DNA of 9,779 nucleotides, taken from Pollutimonas bauzanensis_A. Its GTDB lineage: Bacteria; Pseudomonadota; Gammaproteobacteria; Burkholderiales; Burkholderiaceae_B. The stretch is from the NCBI RefSeq assembly GCF_040393045.1, contig NZ_JBEBUX010000147.1, forward strand, positions 1-9,779, given 5' to 3'. The notes under the pieces are model-generated. The model did not search any database, was not told the origin of the DNA, and saw only the letters and a list, made by a program, of their open reading frames with translations. The position numbers and the translations under genes were made by a program. Below, one piece after another: positions 6,087 to 9,779 of this stretch; positions within the stretch are counted from its first letter, which is position 1, and each line of letters begins with the position of its first letter.

Positions 6087-7775
6087 TTACCTGAATGCCG
6101 CACCAGGATCATCGGATTCGCTACTAGCGTCGTCTTCGCCATAAGAGCCCGAACCATAAATTTCCTCAACGCCAAACTTGATAGTGGATGGATCTACCTG
6201 GACCACGTCGTCCTTGTAGTGGGTGACTATGCCCGGGAACAACATGACTGCGGCCACCATCAGCACCTGTATGCCTATGAACGGAACCGATCCCCAATAG
6301 ATTTGCCCGGTAGTCACTTTAGGAATCAGCTTGCCGGTAACACGATCATGATAGTCCTCTTTGGGCGCCACCGACCGCAAGTAAAACAAGGCAAACCCGA
6401 ACGGCGGATGCATAAACGAGGTTTGCATATTGACAGCCAGCAATACGCCGAACCAGATCAGATCGATGCCCATCTTGTCTGCCACCGGACCCAGTAACGG
6501 CACAATAATGAAAGCCAGCTCGAAAAAATCCAGGAAAAAAGCCAGGAAGAAGGTCAGCAGGCTGACAACGATGAGAAAACCCCATTCGCCGCCTGGCAAG
6601 CCGATAAGCAAATGCTCGACCCAAAGATCGCCGTTGATGCCACGAAAGCTGAGACTGAATACGGTAGAACCAACCAGGATGAAAACCACGAAACACGACA
6701 ACTTGGTCGTGGTGTCCATCGCCTGCTTGAGCAGGGAAAACGAGAAACGCCCACGCAACACTGCCATGGCCAGCGCACCCACCGCACCCATTGCGCCGCC
6801 TTCAGTAGGCGTGGCGACTCCGATAAAAATTGTGCCCAGCACAAGAAAAATCAGGAACAACGGCGGGATCATCACAAAAGTGACTCGTTCGGCGATCTCG
6901 GACAACAAGCCCAGACGCAGCACCTTGTTCACCAGCGCAATGATCAGCGCCGTGACGCCCCAACCCACCATAATGATGACGATACGCTCATCAATGGGAA
7001 TCTGGGTGTGCTCGCTAAAGTAATATTCGGCGCCGAAATAGGCGACAACCGAAGCAATGATGGTGAGAACACCCAGCGAACGCAACCCGCGACTGCCATC
7101 GGGCTTAACGTAAATACGGGCTTCGTCGGGCAAAGCAGGAGCACTGTCCGGTTTAACTAGCGAAACCACTACGACATACACAATATAGGCAAGCGCCAGC
7201 AACAGACCCGGAATCATGGCCCCGCGGTACATATCACCGATGGACCGGCCCAATTGATCGGCCAGGATAATCAGCACAAGCGATGGCGGAATAATTTGGG
7301 ACAAGGTGCCCGAAGCGGCAATCACCCCTGTCGCAAGCCGCCGATCATAGCCATAGCGCAGCATGATGGGCAGCGAAATCAGGCCCATTGAGATAACCGA
7401 TGCGGAAACCACCCCTGTGGTGGCCGCCAGCATGGCGCCTACCAGTACGACGGCAATGGCCAGCCCGCCACGTATCGGACCAAACAACTGGCCCACGGTT
7501 TCCAGCAAGTCTTCAGCCATGCCCGAACGTTCGAGTATGAGCCCCATCAGAGTAAAAAACGGCACAGCAAGCAGCGTATCGTTGGCGACGATGCCGAAAA
7601 CACGTTGCGGTAAGGCCTGGAACAACGCGGGTTGCATCAGCCCAAGATCGATCGCGACCAAACCATACAAAATGCCGTTGGCAGCCAGTGAAAAGGCAAC
7701 AGGAAACCCCAATAGCAAAAACACGATCAAGTTGATGAACATGATCGGAGCCAGGTTTGCAATAAAGAACTCCAT
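6087..7775 (-). CDS. dctM: TRAP transporter large membrane subunit (FcbT3-like)
   Basis: A 562-residue inner-membrane protein, the large permease of a sodium/proton-driven TRAP transporter. It is longer than the usual 425-450 residues and resembles the mannitol/chloroaromatic class (FcbT3-like). Hallmarks are PFFTLMG (72-78), SGTLSQIIPPS (155-165), GVATPTEGGAMG (319-330) and MQTSFMHPPFG (450-460). An extra hydrophilic loop with additional hydrophobic segments lies between about residues 208 and 300. The C-terminus is an acidic, serine/glycine-rich cytoplasmic tail (about 519-562). The ATG at 7775 starts 2 bases after the dctQ stop, with AAGGG 9 bases upstream. A TTG at 7781 overlaps that stop codon and is less likely. 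It needs DctQ and a periplasmic DctP protein, and no dctP is seen here. Substrates in this class include aromatic acids and 2-oxoacids; the one here is unknown. Confidence 0.92.
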   Translation of the reverse strand: MEFFIANLAPIMFINLIVFLLLGFPVAFSLAANGILYGLVAIDLGLMQPALFQALPQRVFGIVANDTLLAVPFFTLMGLILERSGMAEDLLETVGQLFGPIRGGLAIAVVLVGAMLAATTGVVSASVISMGLISLPIMLRYGYDRRLATGVIAASGTLSQIIPPSLVLIILADQLGRSIGDMYRGAMIPGLLLALAYIVYVVVVSLVKPDSAPALPDEARIYVKPDGSRGLRSLGVLTIIASVVAYFGAEYYFSEHTQIPIDERIVIIMVGWGVTALIIALVNKVLRLGLLSEIAERVTFVMIPPLFLIFLVLGTIFIGVATPTEGGAMGAVGALAMAVLRGRFSFSLLKQAMDTTTKLSCFVVFILVGSTVFSLSFRGINGDLWVEHLLIGLPGGEWGFLIVVSLLTFFLAFFLDFFELAFIIVPLLGPVADKMGIDLIWFGVLLAVNMQTSFMHPPFGFALFYLRSVAPKEDYHDRVTGKLIPKVTTGQIYWGSVPFIGIQVLMVAAVMLFPGIVTHYKDDVVQVDPSTIKFGVEEIYGSGSYGEDDASSESDDPGAAFR

Positions 7776-7777
7776 GA

Positions 7778-8404
7778 TCAACGGCCCTTGCTTGTTATGT
7801 TTTGAGCAGCATCGCGAGCATCCTGTTCGGCGATCCTGCGAATTTCGTCAGCCAGTTCTTCTTCAGCACTTTTCCCATGGCTACGGGCTGTGGGATCGGG
7901 ACAAATCCCCATTAGGAAGCCTACGCACTTGATCAGATGGGAAACCCCTGCCAGAATAAGCAAGCCGAACCCAATGGGTATAAGCAACTTCGCGGGCCAG
8001 CGGATCAAGCCCCCAGTGTTGGACGACAGTTCGTGCAGCACCAGCGACTCGTAGAAAAATGGCAAAGACAGCCAGAAAATCAATCCGCACGCGGGAAACA
8101 GAAAAAACAACACGCCGAATATTTCTATTTTTATTTGCGTGCGTTTGGAAAACTTTTGAGAAAGCACATCGACCCGCACATGCTCGTTGCGCAAGAAGGT
8201 ATAGCCCGCCGCCAGAAGAAAAATCGCACCAAACAGATACCACTGCAATTCAAGCCAGGCGTTGGAGCTGACGTTGAACACCTTGCGTATGACAGCATTG
8301 GTGGCACTGACCAATACCACGACCAAAGTTAGCCAAATAACCGCGCGGCCCACCTTGGTATTTATATTGTCAATGATTCTGGATAAAGTCAGGAAAAATT
8401 TCAT
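7778..8404 (-). CDS. dctQ: TRAP transporter small membrane subunit (FcbT2-like)
   Basis: A 208-residue DctQ-type protein with four predicted membrane helices at about residues 22-43, 50-72, 92-117 and 138-166. The family motif EHVRVDVL follows helix 2 (74-81), and RWPAK precedes helix 4 (135-139). It pairs with DctM and with a periplasmic binding protein to import a carboxylate. The cytoplasmic tail from about 170 on is unusually long and charged (AEEELADEIRRIAEQDARDAA) and likely helical. I choose ATG 8404 over a GTG at 8413; both have weak ribosome sites. The gene starts 165 bp after truA ends, behind a leader with structured elements, and ends 2 bp before dctM, so it heads the dctQ-dctM-trpF-kynU series. 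Confidence 0.9.
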   Translation of the reverse strand: MKFFLTLSRIIDNINTKVGRAVIWLTLVVVLVSATNAVIRKVFNVSSNAWLELQWYLFGAIFLLAAGYTFLRNEHVRVDVLSQKFSKRTQIKIEIFGVLFFLFPACGLIFWLSLPFFYESLVLHELSSNTGGLIRWPAKLLIPIGFGLLILAGVSHLIKCVGFLMGICPDPTARSHGKSAEEELADEIRRIAEQDARDAAQNITSKGR

Positions 8405-8452
8405 GAGTCCCACTCAGGAGGGTGACAGCGACTTCAAATTTACTGCAGCAAT

Positions 8453-8474
8453 GCGCCAGCCATCCATTCGGCGC
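8453..8474 (-). other. Leader hairpin upstream of dctQ
   Basis: GCGCC (8453-8457) and GGCGC (8470-8474) form a 5-bp GC-only stem with a 12-nt loop. It would sit at the start of the dctQ messenger if transcription begins near 8481. The stem is short and may be chance. Confidence 0.25.
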
Positions 8475-8481
8475 GCAAAAG

Positions 8482-8508
8482 CTGACAAGTATAAACGATG
8501 TATGTCAG
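8482..8508 (-). promoter_or_regulatory. 27-bp dyad over a candidate -10 box before dctQ
   Basis: CTGACA (8482-8487) and TGTCAG (8503-8508) are a perfect 6-bp inverted repeat, with half-sites 21 bp apart, two helical turns. The minus-strand -10 candidate TATACT (8488-8493) lies directly inside, giving a start near 8481 and a leader of about 77 nt. The matching -35 is poor (TTTCCG at 16 bp). A weak -35 with a dyad over the -10 suits a regulated promoter for the TRAP-trpF-kynU genes. The regulator is not in the window. Confidence 0.45.
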
Positions 8509-8527
8509 ACGGAAACGGCCTGAATTC

Positions 8528-8569
8528 TATACCAAAGCCCTGGGTTTGGCCCTTGGTATAAGCCCAGGG
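8528..8569 (-). promoter_or_regulatory. Two mutually exclusive hairpins after truA
   Basis: TATACCAA (8528-8535) pairs perfectly with TTGGTATA (8553-8560), and CCCTGGG (8538-8544) pairs perfectly with CCCAGGG (8563-8569), which abuts the truA stop codon. The arms interleave, so both cannot form at once. There is no T-run, so this is not a standard intrinsic terminator. It could be a truA 3' end, an attenuator-like switch or a protein site. Confidence 0.4.
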
Positions 8570-9382
8570 TTAGTACCGGGGAGGGCTAAAACCCAAATGC
8601 GAAAAAAGCGCCGTTTCGGCTGACGCGGCGGGCAGGTCGAATTCGAGCGGGTAATCCACTTTGCCAAAATATAAGCCATCGGGCGCAAAGGTAGGCGCGG
8701 CCAAGCGACGATCGCGCTGCGCGAGCAGGTCGGTCATCCAGGATGGGGAATGCTTGCCCTGCCCTACATACAATAGCGCGCCCATCAGATTGCGAACCAT
8801 ATGATGCAGGAAAGCATTGGCCTTGAAGGTAAACAAGAAAAAATCGCCGTATTGATCCACTTGCAAAGATTGCAAGGTGCGAATCGGGCTGGCGGCCTGG
8901 CACTGGGATGAGCGAAAGCAACTGAAATCGTGCTCGCCAAGCAAACGCTGCGCAGCCTCACGCATGCTGTTCAAGTCAAGTGCGTGATAGACCCAACCAG
9001 CACGGCCATGCAGTAGAGGCGAACGCACCCTGGAGTTGCGAACCAGATACAAATAGGTGCGCGACATGGCAGAGAACCGGGCATGGAAGGTATCAGGCAC
9101 AGCTTGCGCCCATTGCACCGCAATGCTGTCAGGTAGCAACGCATTAAGCCCGCGCACCCAGGACTCGCCCCGGCGCTGCACGTCCGTATCGATATGCACC
9201 ACCTGACACAAACCGTGCACACCCGTATCGGTACGGCCTGCGCAAATTGTGCCAACAGATTGGGCCAGAAACCGACTGAGTGCGGATTCCAGCTGGTCTT
9301 GTACCGTATGCCCGCTGGGCTGTGTTTGCCACCCCTGCCAGAAGGAGCCATCGTAGGCCACCCCTAGCGCGATGCGCGGCAT
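8570..9382 (-). CDS. truA: tRNA pseudouridine(38-40) synthase
   Basis: A 270-residue cytoplasmic enzyme, normal length for TruA, that isomerises uridines 38-40 in the anticodon arm of many tRNAs. The N-terminus ALGVAYDGSFWQGWQTQP (5-22) is the family opening. CAGRTDTGVHGLCQVVH (48-64) holds catalytic D52. HARFSAMSRTYLY (100-112) with the conserved active-site tyrosine and FLHHMVRNLMG (191-201) are also intact. ATG 9382 follows the stop of the FimV-like gene by 6 bp, so the two are very likely co-transcribed. In related bacteria trpF is the next gene, whereas here dctQ intervenes. Confidence 0.97.
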   Translation of the reverse strand: MPRIALGVAYDGSFWQGWQTQPSGHTVQDQLESALSRFLAQSVGTICAGRTDTGVHGLCQVVHIDTDVQRRGESWVRGLNALLPDSIAVQWAQAVPDTFHARFSAMSRTYLYLVRNSRVRSPLLHGRAGWVYHALDLNSMREAAQRLLGEHDFSCFRSSQCQAASPIRTLQSLQVDQYGDFFLFTFKANAFLHHMVRNLMGALLYVGQGKHSPSWMTDLLAQRDRRLAAPTFAPDGLYFGKVDYPLEFDLPAASAETALFSHLGFSPPRY

Positions 9383-9388
9383 GACGCC

Positions 9389-9779
9389 CTAGCCTTTTCT
9401 AGTCGGTTCGTCGGATGGCGCTTGCTCAAAATCCAGATTGATCTTGTCGAGCTTTTCCTTGACCATCGCTTCAGTGACAGGACCGGGGCGATCATCGTCA
9501 TCGTGAGCCGCATTGGCTCGGCGCAGTATCCACGCGATGATAAGTACGATCAATGCCAGCAAGCCGGTAATCACACCCAGCATATGCTCTTGTATCCACG
9601 ACACGGTTTGTCCTGCCTTATTTGAAATAGATTGTTCCAAGCCGCCAGCACTATTGGTGCTATTTGACGCGGCATTGTTTGCGTTGTTGTTTGCCGCTGC
9701 AGAATCGGGTGCTGCAGGATCTTTTGCTGCATTCCCATTGCCGGCGGCAGCACCGGAGGACGACCCGGCGGTGCTTTCC
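9389..9779 (-). CDS. fimV: FimV-like membrane protein, C-terminal part (runs off the window edge)
   Basis: The frame is open to the window edge, giving the last 129 residues of a longer protein; an internal TTG at 9640 is not needed as a start. The first 46 or so visible residues are a low-complexity linker of Ala, Asn, Gly and Ser. A single membrane helix follows (MLGVITGLLALIVLIIAWIL, about 66-85), then RRAN, a run of four Asp and a short tail with EKLDKINLDFEQ. FimV proteins have a periplasmic LysM part, one membrane helix and a cytoplasmic tail, and fimV precedes truA in many relatives. FimV supports type IV pilus assembly and polar organisation. The call rests on position, the helix and the LDKINLDF-like end; the LysM part is out of view. 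The tail is much shorter than in Pseudomonas FimV. Confidence 0.6.
   Translation of the reverse strand, partial: ESTAGSSSGAAAGNGNAAKDPAAPDSAAANNNANNAASNSTNSAGGLEQSISNKAGQTVSWIQEHMLGVITGLLALIVLIIAWILRRANAAHDDDDRPGPVTEAMVKEKLDKINLDFEQAPSDEPTRKG

Noticed and set aside
6430..7023. 197-codon open frame on the plus strand, with others at 6612-7160 and 7363-7932
   Set aside because: They lie wholly or mainly opposite dctM, overlap one another in different frames, and give products rich in Ser, Thr, Pro, Arg or His without recognisable domains. They are antisense shadows of dctM.
8405..8413. GTG start at 8413 for dctQ
   Set aside because: It adds only three residues and has no better ribosome site; ATG 8404 gives the usual DctQ N-terminus.
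1..9779. CRISPR array, insertion sequence, toxin-antitoxin or phage-defence module
   Set aside because: No spaced repeats, transposase, toxin-antitoxin pair or defence-type domains were found on either strand; the small 77-aa gene stands alone.

Overview
The window reads as chromosome of a betaproteobacterium, most likely Burkholderiales and probably the Alcaligenaceae (Bordetella/Pusillimonas/Alcaligenes relatives). The clues are a Bug-type periplasmic binding protein, the order fimV-like - truA - ... - trpF, and a kynureninase of the proteobacterial kynU type. This placement is inferred from gene content; I could not run a search. The DNA is densely coding, with no stretch over 300 bases lacking a gene. 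I see no insertion sequence, integrase, CRISPR array or replication origin.

Left part (1-1731): the 3' end of a tRNA-Val(GAC) gene and its bidirectional terminator; a stand-alone CinA C-terminal domain protein (pncC-like) on the minus strand; a divergent ExoX-like DEDDh exonuclease on the plus strand; and, converging on it with a 2-bp gap, a small charged protein of unknown function.

Right part (1778-9779): everything is on the minus strand, so transcription runs from high to low coordinates. In that order the genes are the C-terminus of a FimV-like membrane protein, truA, the two membrane subunits of a TRAP transporter (dctQ, dctM), trpF, kynU, a DHA1-type MFS exporter and a Bug-family binding protein. 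dctQ to kynU are tightly spaced and could form one transcript. The MFS and bug genes follow after gaps of about 57 and 124 bp; the first gap carries operator-like repeats.

The most interesting feature is the arrangement. In many beta- and gammaproteobacteria truA is followed directly by trpF, but here a TRAP permease pair lies between them and kynU follows trpF. KynU makes anthranilate, which TrpD (not seen here) converts to phosphoribosylanthranilate, the TrpF substrate. The TRAP pair resembles the FcbT-like class, which includes an aromatic-acid transporter. A salvage route for kynurenine or anthranilate is therefore conceivable, but it is inference. Two control regions look structured: the dctQ leader (a 27-bp dyad and two mutually exclusive hairpins) and the MFS leader (three half-sites at 15-bp steps). 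I find no convincing wholly new biological system; most genes are well-known families in an unusual context.
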